DNA from: an uncultured Clostridia bacterium
GTDB lineage: Bacteria > Bacillota > Clostridia > Oscillospirales > Oscillospiraceae
Reading direction: 5' to 3'
DNA length: 15,214 nt
NCBI GenBank assembly: GCA_945918315.1
Contig: CAMEIK010000011.1
Location: 1 to 15,214 of the forward strand
Part shown: piece by piece, positions 7,839 to 14,515 of the stretch
Numbering within the stretch: position 1 is the first letter of the stretch
Layout of the letters: each line of letters begins with the position of its first letter
Made by a program: the position numbers and the translations under genes
Notes under the pieces: model-generated
Told to the model about the DNA's origin: nothing
Database searches by the model: none
The model's input: the letters and a program-made list of their open reading frames with translations, nothing else

Positions 7839-8266
7839 GAATACTGGTTATCAACGGCCCCAATCTGAATATGCTGGGAATCCGGGAACCGGGAATCTAT
7901 GGGAAAAACAGCTTTACGGATTTGCTTGACCTGCTGGAGAAGGCCGGAATAGAAACCGGTACGGAAGTGACGCAATATCAGTCCAACCACGAAGGGGACC
8001 TGGTGGATAAGATTCAATGGGCCTATGGAAACGCGGATGCTATTGTGATCAATCCCGGAGCCTATACCCACACCAGTATCGCGATTCTCGACGCGCTGAA
8101 AGCGGTTGCCCTTCCGGCTGTTGAGGTACATATTTCCGATGTGGATGCCAGAGAGCCTTTCCGCCAGATTTCCTATGCCGGCATGGCCTGCGAGAAAACC
8201 ATCAAGGGCCAGGGATTGGACGGGTACCGGCAGGCAATAGCCTATCTTGCGGATGCATACGGATAA
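7835..8266 (+). CDS. aroQ: 3-dehydroquinate dehydratase, type II
   Basis: The enzyme dehydrates 3-dehydroquinate to 3-dehydroshikimate, the step between AroB and AroE. At 143 aa it has the typical size of the small dodecameric type II class, which is unrelated to type I AroD. Signatures are NGPNLN (7-12), Arg17 and Tyr22 on the flexible lid, QSNHEGDLVDKI, NPGAYTHTS, and EVHISDVDAREPFR containing the conserved His. ATG 7835 overlaps the aroE-aroK stop, with GGGAGGA just upstream. This is the last gene of the operon and is followed by a strong terminator after 10 bases. Confidence 0.96.
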   Translation: MRILVINGPNLNMLGIREPGIYGKNSFTDLLDLLEKAGIETGTEVTQYQSNHEGDLVDKIQWAYGNADAIVINPGAYTHTSIAILDALKAVALPAVEVHISDVDAREPFRQISYAGMACEKTIKGQGLDGYRQAIAYLADAYG

Positions 8267-8276
8267 GCAAAAAAAT

Positions 8277-8317
8277 CCGCCCTGTTCTTCTTAAAGGAGG
8301 AACGGGGCGGGGTTTTT
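8277..8317. terminator. Bidirectional intrinsic terminator between aroQ and the convergent gene
   Basis: 8277-8290 pairs with 8297-8310, giving a 14-bp stem with a few G-U pairs and a six-base loop, followed by five Ts (8313-8317) on the + strand. A run of seven As (8269-8275) before the stem supplies the T-tract in the opposite direction. The stop codon of the minus-strand gene lies within the loop. Confidence 0.88.
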
Positions 8318-8857
8318 ATGCAGTAAAATTCCGGCGGCAACCAGACAGCTTACGGTGAACGCATACCGGGCATCGGTAATGATGTTTCCGGGACGCCGCA
8401 TATAGCTGCGGTGGTTTTCCTGAATGGTTTCCATAATGCTAACATTCCCGCTGCCGGAGGGACAAGGATCGCCGTGGAGAAAGTCCAGAAAATACTCCTG
8501 CAGCGCTTTTTCATACGCGCAGTGTTCCTGGAGATCCTCAGGAAAATCCTGATTATGGGCGTATGTAAACGCATCAACGGTATAGTGAATCAGCTTACCA
8601 AGGGCGTAATAATCCATAAGGGAAAGATGATCCTTTTGTTCCAGCCGTTGGGAGAGCCTTCGCATATATCTGCGGGCGTTTTCGTAGTTGTGTCCCCGAA
8701 GCCATTGGCACCGAATGGAACCCTTTAGATAAGTGGCAGGATTTCTGTCAGGTTCGATGCATCCGATGAGAAAAGCCCGGATGTAGCGTCTTGGGGCATT
8801 GGGCATATATTTTTCCACAAGATACTGCCCAAGGCAGCGGTGACTTTTTCCTCGCAT
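8291..8857 (-). CDS. Zinc-dependent phospholipase C-like protein
   Basis: The 188-aa product resembles the small 'zinc dependent phospholipase C family' proteins of Clostridia, from memory of such sequences rather than a search. Candidate metal ligands are His6, Asp37 (in GCIEPDRNP), His56 (LRGHNY), His91 and Asp95 (LIHYTVDAF) and His101 (YAHN). This His/Asp spacing in a helical protein recalls the PLC/S1-P1 nuclease fold. There is no signal peptide or membrane segment, so unlike clostridial alpha-toxin it looks cytoplasmic; lipase activity is unproven. ATG at 8857 has AGGAG seven bases upstream on the minus strand. A longer frame reaching 9268 is rejected: it would run through the neighbour's terminator. 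The final codons lie in the shared terminator stem. Confidence 0.62.
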   Translation of the reverse strand: MRGKSHRCLGQYLVEKYMPNAPRRYIRAFLIGCIEPDRNPATYLKGSIRCQWLRGHNYENARRYMRRLSQRLEQKDHLSLMDYYALGKLIHYTVDAFTYAHNQDFPEDLQEHCAYEKALQEYFLDFLHGDPCPSGSGNVSIMETIQENHRSYMRRPGNIITDARYAFTVSCLVAAGILLHKNPAPFLL

Positions 8858-8884
8858 GAAGCATCTCCTGTGATAGATTTGCGT

Positions 8885-8895
8885 GTATTTTAGCA
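8885..8895 (-). promoter_or_regulatory. Extended -10 promoter candidate for the phospholipase-like gene
   Basis: On the minus strand TGC immediately precedes TAAAAT (8892 down to 8887), an extended -10 arrangement about 30 bases upstream of the start codon. No good -35 lies at 17 bases, so this is a moderate prediction. A TGTGAA/TTCACA inverted repeat (8913-8918 and 8940-8945) lies just upstream and could be an operator, though it may be chance. Confidence 0.35.
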
Positions 8896-8978
8896 CATTC
8901 AGTGATGAAATGTGTGAACAACCCCATAAATCTGTTTTTTTCACAGGAAGTCCCGGAACGATAGCCCCGGAATAAGGC

Positions 8979-9016
8979 AAAATAACAACGCGGTCCCCAT
9001 TTTCCGGGAACCGCGC
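8979..9016 (-). terminator. Intrinsic terminator of the kinase/FN3 gene
   Basis: Read on the minus strand, the arms at 9015-9006 and 8998-8989 form a 10-bp GC-rich stem (one G-U pair) with a seven-base loop, followed by a T-rich tract (8988-8979). It begins about 23 bases after the kinase gene's stop codon at 9039. This separates the kinase gene from the phospholipase-like gene. Confidence 0.75.
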
Positions 9017-9038
9017 TGGTGATTTGAATGATTGATTT

Positions 9039-11942
9039 TCATTCAACGGTGAATGGAACACTGACAACGCTCTGGCCGTCAAAGAAAACATAAACGGTAT
9101 AGCTGCCGGCTTTATCAGGAACACGGGGAAGTGTAAGCTCACAGAAGTGATAATCCTCGGGAGACCACAGGTTATGCCAGTTTTTGGTTTGCTGCCCAAG
9201 AAGGCCGGGGATGACTTTTCCTTCGCTGTCCCGGATGACATACATGATGTCAATGTCTTCCTTGTCAAGGTAGAAGTTTACGCTTGCGTGAAGCACAAGA
9301 GAAATGGACTGGCCTACTGTAAAGGAAGAAGTATAGTCTTCGTTGCTGATTGAAGACTGGGTCCAGTTCTGTGAACGGGGAGTGACAAGAGATTTTGCGG
9401 TAATCTTGTACCCTGTGAGTGCGTGGCCAGAGTAAACCTTTGCTTTGCCTGCGGTGTAGGTATGTACATTGTTGAACACCGATATGCTCTCCGATGACGA
9501 AACGGTAAAGGTATAGGTAGCACCGGGGATAATGGGAGAAATCTCCAGGGCAGGATTCTCGGTTTCCTCAATGTTCTGGGTGATGTTGCCGTCGATGCTG
9601 TACATCAGCAGCCAGCCGCTCTGAGGCGCCACACCGGCGTATTCCCAGCTGACCTGCAGGCTCCTGTTCTCACTGTCCTCGGAGACATGGAACCCTGTGA
9701 TATTCACGGGATTCGCGGAAACACTGAGACGGGAAGACTGTGTCATTCCATCAGCCGTGACTTCAACCGTATACGCTGTGGTTTCGTTGATGCCCTCAAA
9801 GGTTACTTCATTCCCGGATACCTCCTGGTATTCGTCATAGCCGCTGCCATAGCAGCGAACCGTCCATAGGTCAACAGGCTCTTCGGGAGGAGTCCATCGG
9901 AGGGTGAGAGCGCTGCCGCTGTGCGCCGTGACAGTCAGATCCTTTGCCAAAAGCAGGCTGGATGCGGTGAACTCTGCCTGGGTATTTCCCATAAGCTGCG
10001 TACCGTCAGCTGTTCCGATCCGGAAGGAGTAAGTCTTACCTACGGTAAGTCCTTTCACAGTCACGTTGTGTCCGGTAAAATCCTGGGTAATGCTTTCCTC
10101 ACCCTCCGCAACGCAGGTTACGGTCCAGCTTTCAGGGTCGTTTCCTTTTACGGTGAGGGACAGGAATACGGAACCATCCTCGGGTCCTGTGATGGCGCTG
10201 ATGTCAACAATCTGTGTGATGGGATCTGTGGTGAAGATATCGGATACCTCTCCGGTCAGCCTGTGGAATCCGGAGGTTTCCAGTTGGATTTTATACAGGG
10301 AATCCGGACTGAGGTCGGTAAAGACAGCCTGTTCACCGTTTAAGGGACAGCGCATGGTCTTTCCGTATATATCCGTGCAGGTTACGGTAATCGATGAGGT
10401 GTCTGCCGCTGATTTAACGGTAACTGTAATCTGATTCTGTGTTCCGGTTACATCAATGCTGTCAATCTTCTGAAGGTAATAGTAGTTGTAAAGGGATAAT
10501 CCGCCAAAGCAAAATGCAGCCAGGAGAAACAGGACAAGCAGCGTAATGAGGACCCTGTGTCCACCGGAATGATTTTTTTCCGATTTGATCTTTAGGGGAG
10601 GGGTCGGCTTTCCTCCGGATACACGCTTGGTCGCCTCCGCTTTTTCTTCACTGACATCACTCAAAAGCCGATTGAGTTCCTCCAACTCCTTGGAGAACGC
10701 GTCTTCTGCCGAGGGAGCGGGCTCCGATTCAGGCTGCTCTGCGGGAGCATCACCGGGAGGGGGCAGCGGTTCCGGAACTGGTTCTTCCGTTATGGGAACC
10801 GTTGTATCCTCCTCCTGAGAGGGGAGAGACTCCGTTGCTTCAGAAGAATCCGCAGCTTCATCCTCCGGCGTTTGGGCTTGCACGCCATCTTCCGGCACAA
10901 TTTCCCAGGTTTCCGCGGAGCGCTGGTCCTGCGGATTTTCAATAGGGGTCATGCGAAACGTTTCGGAATCCGCTGTTCGATCGGAGACTTCCTCCGGTCG
11001 GGCAGCTGTGTTGTCCGTCGTAATTTCCTCCGGCACAGGAGCGATGGGCGTATCGTTGACGGAATACTTTTGCATGTAGGTGACCAGGGCTTGCCCCATA
11101 TCAATGGGATTATTCCAGCGGTCCTCCGGCTTTGGCGCACAGGCTTTCAGCAGGATTGCGGCCATTTCCTCATCGGCGTACTGCGGCGCGGGAAGAGGCT
11201 GTGCCGGGTCCTCCGGCTGGTCCGGGAGAATACCGCCGTTATACAGCTGGTACAGGATCATGCCCACGGCATAGGTATCCACCGTATCATTCAGGGTGCC
11301 CAATAGATCCCGGGTTTCCGGCGGCATATAGGGACTGCGGCACCGGTCCGGAAGGGAGCTGTATCGCAGCGCGGTCATTGGGATAAATCCAAGATCGCCG
11401 ATGCGGTACTCTTTTTCCTGAGACACAAAAACATTGGAAGGCTTTAGGTCGGCGCAGATTCTTCCGGATCTGCGGCTCACGGAAAGGGCAGCACACAGAT
11501 CAAGCCCAAGATTTACCGCGTCGAGATGGGTCATTGCCTTGCGGCGCATCTGTTTTTCAAGAGAGCGTCTGTAAGGACTGAGCAGATAGACATCGTAGCC
11601 CAGCTCGTTTTTTTTCATAGGAACGATCTGCCAATCCTCAAAAGGGAGAAATCCTTCCAGCTTTGAAAGCCGGGCCAGAAAACCCGCTTCCTCCAGAATA
11701 CCATCAGCCTGGGACTTGAAATACTCCAGAGCATCTGCCGGATCCTTATAGGCTTTTGCCAGAAGAAGCGCATCCAACTGGACCTGGGATGCCGGTATGG
11801 AGATTATTTTGACTATATACTTTTTATCCGAGTTTTCCTTGATTGCCGGACAGCAGCATACACCGCTTCGGCTGCTCATGGGCGCACCAATGGCAAAGCC
11901 ATCCAGCAAAGGGGAGATCAATTTCGGTTCAGGCAAAACCAT
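9039..11942 (-). CDS. Membrane Ser/Thr protein kinase-like protein with extracytoplasmic fibronectin-III-like domains
   Basis: A 967-aa type of receptor kinase. Residues 8-290 form a kinase-like domain: Lys45 in YIVKII, a helix-C Glu (84 or 85), ADLKPSN with Asp165, Lys167 and Asn170, GDLGF with Asp183, and PPE (207-209). The canonical His-Arg before the catalytic Asp is replaced by Cys-Ala, and the glycine loop is poor, with three consecutive Cys (29-31). A Pro/Glu/Ser-rich linker (about 300-455) leads to one membrane helix (464-484). About four beta-sandwich domains resembling fibronectin III follow, then a C-terminal domain of about 100 residues. Family knowledge suggests signalling across the membrane like PrkC, but with FN3 instead of PASTA domains. 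The start is ATG 11942, only two bases after AAGGAGG, or TTG 11936, at eight bases; an upstream ATG at 11990 lies inside the promoter. Ligand and substrates are unknown. Confidence 0.85.
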   Translation of the reverse strand: MVLPEPKLISPLLDGFAIGAPMSSRSGVCCCPAIKENSDKKYIVKIISIPASQVQLDALLLAKAYKDPADALEYFKSQADGILEEAGFLARLSKLEGFLPFEDWQIVPMKKNELGYDVYLLSPYRRSLEKQMRRKAMTHLDAVNLGLDLCAALSVSRRSGRICADLKPSNVFVSQEKEYRIGDLGFIPMTALRYSSLPDRCRSPYMPPETRDLLGTLNDTVDTYAVGMILYQLYNGGILPDQPEDPAQPLPAPQYADEEMAAILLKACAPKPEDRWNNPIDMGQALVTYMQKYSVNDTPIAPVPEEITTDNTAARPEEVSDRTADSETFRMTPIENPQDQRSAETWEIVPEDGVQAQTPEDEAADSSEATESLPSQEEDTTVPITEEPVPEPLPPPGDAPAEQPESEPAPSAEDAFSKELEELNRLLSDVSEEKAEATKRVSGGKPTPPLKIKSEKNHSGGHRVLITLLVLFLLAAFCFGGLSLYNYYYLQKIDSIDVTGTQNQITVTVKSAADTSSITVTCTDIYGKTMRCPLNGEQAVFTDLSPDSLYKIQLETSGFHRLTGEVSDIFTTDPITQIVDISAITGPEDGSVFLSLTVKGNDPESWTVTCVAEGEESITQDFTGHNVTVKGLTVGKTYSFRIGTADGTQLMGNTQAEFTASSLLLAKDLTVTAHSGSALTLRWTPPEEPVDLWTVRCYGSGYDEYQEVSGNEVTFEGINETTAYTVEVTADGMTQSSRLSVSANPVNITGFHVSEDSENRSLQVSWEYAGVAPQSGWLLMYSIDGNITQNIEETENPALEISPIIPGATYTFTVSSSESISVFNNVHTYTAGKAKVYSGHALTGYKITAKSLVTPRSQNWTQSSISNEDYTSSFTVGQSISLVLHASVNFYLDKEDIDIMYVIRDSEGKVIPGLLGQQTKNWHNLWSPEDYHFCELTLPRVPDKAGSYTVYVFFDGQSVVSVPFTVE

Positions 11943-11961
11943 CGCCTCCTTCAACATCTTT

Positions 11962-11990
11962 ATGATAAAATAAAAAATAGAAAAAAGCAA
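11962..11990 (-). promoter_or_regulatory. Promoter of the kinase/FN3 gene
   Basis: On the minus strand TTGCTT (11990-11985) and TATCAT (11967-11962) are 17 bases apart; the -10 matches five of six consensus bases. The predicted start near 11955 gives a very short leader before the AAGGAGG. It lies back-to-back with the promoter of the zinc-ribbon gene. Confidence 0.6.
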
Positions 11991-12001
11991 TATCTTTGTT
12001 C

Positions 12002-12030
12002 TTGTTTTCTTTATGAAACCGTGGTATAAT
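12002..12030 (+). promoter_or_regulatory. Promoter of the zinc-ribbon/Big2 gene
   Basis: TTGTTT (12002-12007) and a perfect TATAAT (12025-12030) are 17 bases apart. The -35 box is 11 bp from the -35 of the divergent kinase promoter, so the two polymerase sites would face apart and may share control. Confidence 0.75.
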
Positions 12031-12077
12031 CAGTCGAAACAGGAGAAAGCTTTGTATATCCACTCAGGAGGAGCTTT

Positions 12078-13136
12078 ATGAGTAAGATTATTTGTGAAAT
12101 ATGCGGGACTGCATATCCGGATTCGGAGTCCCGGTGCCCGATCTGCGGCTGGTCCCAGGGCGGGATTGATTTTGGCGACGAACTGGCCGCCATTGACGAA
12201 CAGGCGCTTCAGGATGAAATGACCATTCGATCCTCGCCGGAACCCATGAAACGAAAGCAAAAGGGCAGGGAGATTTTTGATTTTGACGCTGTAAATGACT
12301 CAGATCCCTACGAACAGGATGTGAATCTTTACAATGATGAGGAAGATCTCCCCGAGGAGGATGAGGAGCGCCGCTCCAATCCGGTTTTGGTAGTTCTTTT
12401 GACCATTGTGATTGTTGCTCTGCTTGGCACCATTGGATTTATTGTTTTCCGCTACATCCTGCCTGCCCAGAATAAACAGCAGGAGACGACTCCTACTGAG
12501 TCTGTCCAGACATCGGAAACCACAGAGACTACCATCCCCGCTGTTCCCTGTACCGGTATCAGTCTCACCAGCGGCATGCCGACTCTGAGCCAGGAAGGGC
12601 AGTTCTGGCTGCTGCATGTGATTGTAATGCCCGAGGACACTACGGATACGCTGACCTATGCTTCCATGGATGAATCCATCGCCACAGTGAACGAGGAGGG
12701 ACGTGTTACAGCGGTTTCGGAGGGAGAAACCACCATTGTTGTGATCTGCGGCAGTCAGAAGATTGAATGCCCTGTGACGGTCAACTACACTGTGGAGGAA
12801 ACCACCGAGCCCGTTTCCACAGAAGAAACCCAGGACACTGACGCGATGGCGGAAGTGGAGGAGACCACAGCTCCCGCTGAGACGACTGCTGCCGTGGCTT
12901 CCGATGTTGTTTTGAAGCTGAAGAAAACCGATATCACCTTCGGACGCGCGGGGGTGTATGTGGACCTTCAGTTGGATTGCAGTCTTAACGCTGACCAGGT
13001 GGAGTGGTCCAGCGCCAACCCTAATGTCGCGTCCGTGAAAGACGGCGCGGTTACCGCTGTTGGCCCGGGGATTACGACCATCACCGTTAAGTATGGAGAT
13101 CAGACTGCCACCTGTATTGTTCGCTGTATTTTTTGA
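12078..13136 (+). CDS. Zinc-ribbon, single-membrane-helix protein with two extracellular Big2 (Ig-like) domains
   Basis: A 352-aa membrane protein of unknown specific role. Cys6-x-x-Cys9 and Cys20-x-x-Cys23 make an N-terminal zinc ribbon. A strongly acidic segment follows (about 70-98), then a membrane helix (103-124). Outside the cell a Thr/Glu-rich linker leads to a bacterial Ig-like group 2 domain (about 157-234), with the hallmark pattern DESIATVNEEGRVTAVSEG. After a second Thr-rich linker comes another Big2 domain (about 277-352), with SANPNVASVKDGAVTAVGPG. Topology is predicted as N-in, C-out. The start is ATG 12078, four bases after AGGAGGAG (12066-12073). It is divergent from the kinase gene and has a similar cytoplasmic-domain/helix/beta-sandwich layout, so it may be a partner or substrate; that is inference. 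Confidence 0.85.
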   Translation: MSKIICEICGTAYPDSESRCPICGWSQGGIDFGDELAAIDEQALQDEMTIRSSPEPMKRKQKGREIFDFDAVNDSDPYEQDVNLYNDEEDLPEEDEERRSNPVLVVLLTIVIVALLGTIGFIVFRYILPAQNKQQETTPTESVQTSETTETTIPAVPCTGISLTSGMPTLSQEGQFWLLHVIVMPEDTTDTLTYASMDESIATVNEEGRVTAVSEGETTIVVICGSQKIECPVTVNYTVEETTEPVSTEETQDTDAMAEVEETTAPAETTAAVASDVVLKLKKTDITFGRAGVYVDLQLDCSLNADQVEWSSANPNVASVKDGAVTAVGPGITTITVKYGDQTATCIVRCIF

Positions 13137-13150
13137 TCACCTGGTGTTTT

Positions 13151-13205
13151 CCGCAGCTAAGCCTGCGGCAGACTTTCCTTTCTACGCATTCGCCCACATC
13201 GGGCG
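13151..13205. repeat. Two small hairpins after the zinc-ribbon gene
   Basis: CCGCAG (13151-13156) pairs with CTGCGG (13163-13168), and CGCCC (13191-13195) pairs with GGGCG (13201-13205). Neither has a good T-tract on the + strand. They lie just before the strong terminator at 13213-13249. Their role is unclear; they may be transcript 3'-end structure. Confidence 0.4.
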
Positions 13206-13212
13206 CTTCAGC

Positions 13213-13249
13213 AAAAGGGTGTGATCCCGGAAACGGATCACACCCTTTT
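13213..13249. terminator. Bidirectional terminator, perfect 15-bp stem
   Basis: AAAAGGGTGTGATCC (13213-13227) and its exact reverse complement (13235-13249) flank a seven-base loop. The arms end in As on one side and Ts on the other, so the hairpin can terminate in both directions. It lies between the convergent zinc-ribbon gene and the DUF378 gene. Confidence 0.88.
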
Positions 13250-13253
13250 GTGC

Positions 13254-13457
13254 TCATTCTCTGTTCAGAAATCCGTTTCCCCGAAACAGGAAAGAGATCG
13301 TCCACAGGCCTGCCAGACCCACCAGTGTGTAAATGATCCGGCTGATGATGGCACCGGCGCCTCCGAAAAGCCAGGCCACAAGATCAAACTGAAAGATTCC
13401 AACCAGTCCCCAGTTAATGCATCCGATAATGGACAAGATTAGCGCAATGGTATCCAT
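13254..13457 (-). CDS. DUF378 family small membrane protein (YuzA-like)
   Basis: The 67-aa product closely follows the DUF378 pattern: ALILSIIGCINWGLVG, then FDLVAWLFG, then SRIIYTLVGLAGLW. It has two hydrophobic helices joined by a short loop, so it is an inner-membrane protein with both helices spanning. The function of the family is not known. ATG at 13457 has GGGAGG seven bases upstream on the minus strand, and the length is typical. It is convergent with the zinc-ribbon gene, sharing its terminator, and divergent from ispE. I see nothing linking its role to either neighbour. Confidence 0.93.
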   Translation of the reverse strand: MDTIALILSIIGCINWGLVGIFQFDLVAWLFGGAGAIISRIIYTLVGLAGLWTISFLFRGNGFLNRE

Positions 13458-13489
13458 GCTGTTACCTCCCTTTTTCTTCGGATGATGAT

Positions 13490-13495
13490 ACTATA
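13490..13495 (-). promoter_or_regulatory. Possible -10 element for the DUF378 gene
   Basis: TATAGT on the minus strand lies about 33 bases upstream of the start codon. No clear -35 is visible at 16-18 bases, so this is only a candidate. Confidence 0.3.
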
Positions 13496-13535
13496 CCCAA
13501 ACTACGCAAAACTATGACGTTATTTCCTGATGTTG

Positions 13536-13564
13536 TTGCTTTTTTGAAAGAAATGCGCTATAAT
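13536..13564 (+). promoter_or_regulatory. Promoter of ispE
   Basis: TTGCTT (13536-13541) and a perfect TATAAT (13559-13564) are 17 bases apart. Transcription would start near 13571, directly before the AAGGAAGG ribosome binding site, leaving a leader of under 20 bases. Confidence 0.75.
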
Positions 13565-13587
13565 CAAAGAAAAGGAAGGTGGAACAT

Positions 13588-14445
13588 ATGACCACGCTTT
13601 ATGAAGGCGCATTCGCCAAAGTTAATCTGACCTTGGATGTGCTGGGAAAGCGTCCGGATGGGTATCATGATCTGCAAAGTGTGATGCAGACAATATCCAT
13701 TCGTGACGATGTAGAGCTTGATATTGACACCGGCAAGCCTTGGACCCTCTCGTGCAGCGCAGAGGGAATTCCGGAGGATGATCGGAACCTTGCCTGGAAA
13801 GCGGCGAAGGTATTCTGCGATAAGCTGGGAAAGGATCCCAACGGTCTTTCCATTCGTATTACCAAGCGTATTCCTTCCGGTGCCGGGCTCGGCGGCGGCA
13901 GCGCGGATGCCGCCGCGGTACTCCGGGCGCTGAACCGGTTTTATGATTCTCCGCTGTCCGTTTTCGCTCTTGCGGAATTGGGAGCCCAAGTGGGAAGCGA
14001 TGTACCGTTCTGTACACTTACCGGCACGGCGATGGTTGAGGGAAGAGGAGAGCGTCTTCGCCCTCTGCCGCCTATGCCGGACTGTACCTTTGTTGTGTGT
14101 AAGCCGGACTTCTCTGTGTCTACTCCTGAGCTGTACCGGAAGCTGGATACTGTTGCGATTCCCGTTCGTCCGAACAACCGGGCTATGGAAAGCGCGCTGG
14201 TTGCCGGTGACCTGCAAGCGGTTGCCGACCAGGTGTACAATGTTTTCGATCCTGTCGTAACCGCGGAGCATTTGGAGCTTAACTATATCAAGTCTATTTG
14301 CAACAGCTACGGATCTCTGGGCCAGCAGATGACAGGCTCGGGGTCTGCCGTGTTTGCTATCATGCCCAGCTTTGAATATGCTGCCGTTGTCTGCAATATG
14401 CTTAAGGACAATTTTCCAAATGTCTTCATTGCAAAACCCGTTTGA
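13588..14445 (+). CDS. ispE: 4-diphosphocytidyl-2-C-methyl-D-erythritol kinase
   Basis: IspE phosphorylates CDP-methylerythritol in the non-mevalonate (MEP) isoprenoid pathway. It is a GHMP-family kinase of 285 aa, the usual length. It shows AKVNLTLDVLGKRPDGYH with Lys11, the glycine-rich ATP loop PSGAGLGGGSADAA (97-110), GSDVPF with Asp138, and a C-terminal TGSGSAVFA motif. I chose ATG 13588, eight bases after GGAAGG (13574-13579). A GTG at 13579 overlaps that ribosome binding site and is unlikely. It has its own promoter and a terminator that intrudes on spoIIR. The ispE-spoIIR order keeps two functionally unrelated genes adjacent. Confidence 0.95.
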   Translation: MTTLYEGAFAKVNLTLDVLGKRPDGYHDLQSVMQTISIRDDVELDIDTGKPWTLSCSAEGIPEDDRNLAWKAAKVFCDKLGKDPNGLSIRITKRIPSGAGLGGGSADAAAVLRALNRFYDSPLSVFALAELGAQVGSDVPFCTLTGTAMVEGRGERLRPLPPMPDCTFVVCKPDFSVSTPELYRKLDTVAIPVRPNNRAMESALVAGDLQAVADQVYNVFDPVVTAEHLELNYIKSICNSYGSLGQQMTGSGSAVFAIMPSFEYAAVVCNMLKDNFPNVFIAKPV

Positions 14446-14450
14446 TAATT

Positions 14451-14480
14451 GTATATTTTTTCCTAATGCCGTCCATACTG
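14451..14480 (+). promoter_or_regulatory. Candidate forespore (sigma-F/sigma-G type) promoter of spoIIR
   Basis: GTATA (14451-14455) is followed, 18 bases later, by CATACTG (14474-14480). The sigma-G consensus known from Bacillus is roughly GHATR-N18-CATAMTA, so the -35, the spacing and six of seven -10 positions fit. Sigma-F sites are closely related, and spoIIR is a sigma-F gene in B. subtilis. The start would fall near 14487, about 25 bases before the start codon. Confidence 0.5.
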
Positions 14481-14515
14481 AGGGTATTCTCGTGTATGGG
14501 CGGTGTTTCTTTTGA
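14468..14515 (+). terminator. ispE terminator overlapping the spoIIR ribosome binding site
   Basis: 14468-14478 pairs with 14494-14504 as an 11-bp stem with two G-U pairs. An inner GAG/CTC pairing (14480-14482 with 14489-14491) extends it. A T-rich tract follows (TTTCTTTT, 14506-14513). The 3' arm contains GGGCGGTG, the only ribosome binding site candidate for spoIIR. Confidence 0.65.

Noticed and set aside
8858..9268. N-terminal extension of the phospholipase-like gene
   Set aside because: It would cross the terminator at 8979-9016 and overlap the end of the kinase gene, while ATG 8857 has a good ribosome binding site.
11943..11990. ATG 11990 as start of the kinase gene
   Set aside because: It overlaps the -35 box of the predicted promoter, and the extra 16 residues follow no ribosome binding site.
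13486..13512. Sigma-B-type promoter for the DUF378 gene (GTTT and GGGTAT on the minus strand)
   Set aside because: The spacing is only 10 bases instead of about 12-15, and clostridia generally lack sigma-B.
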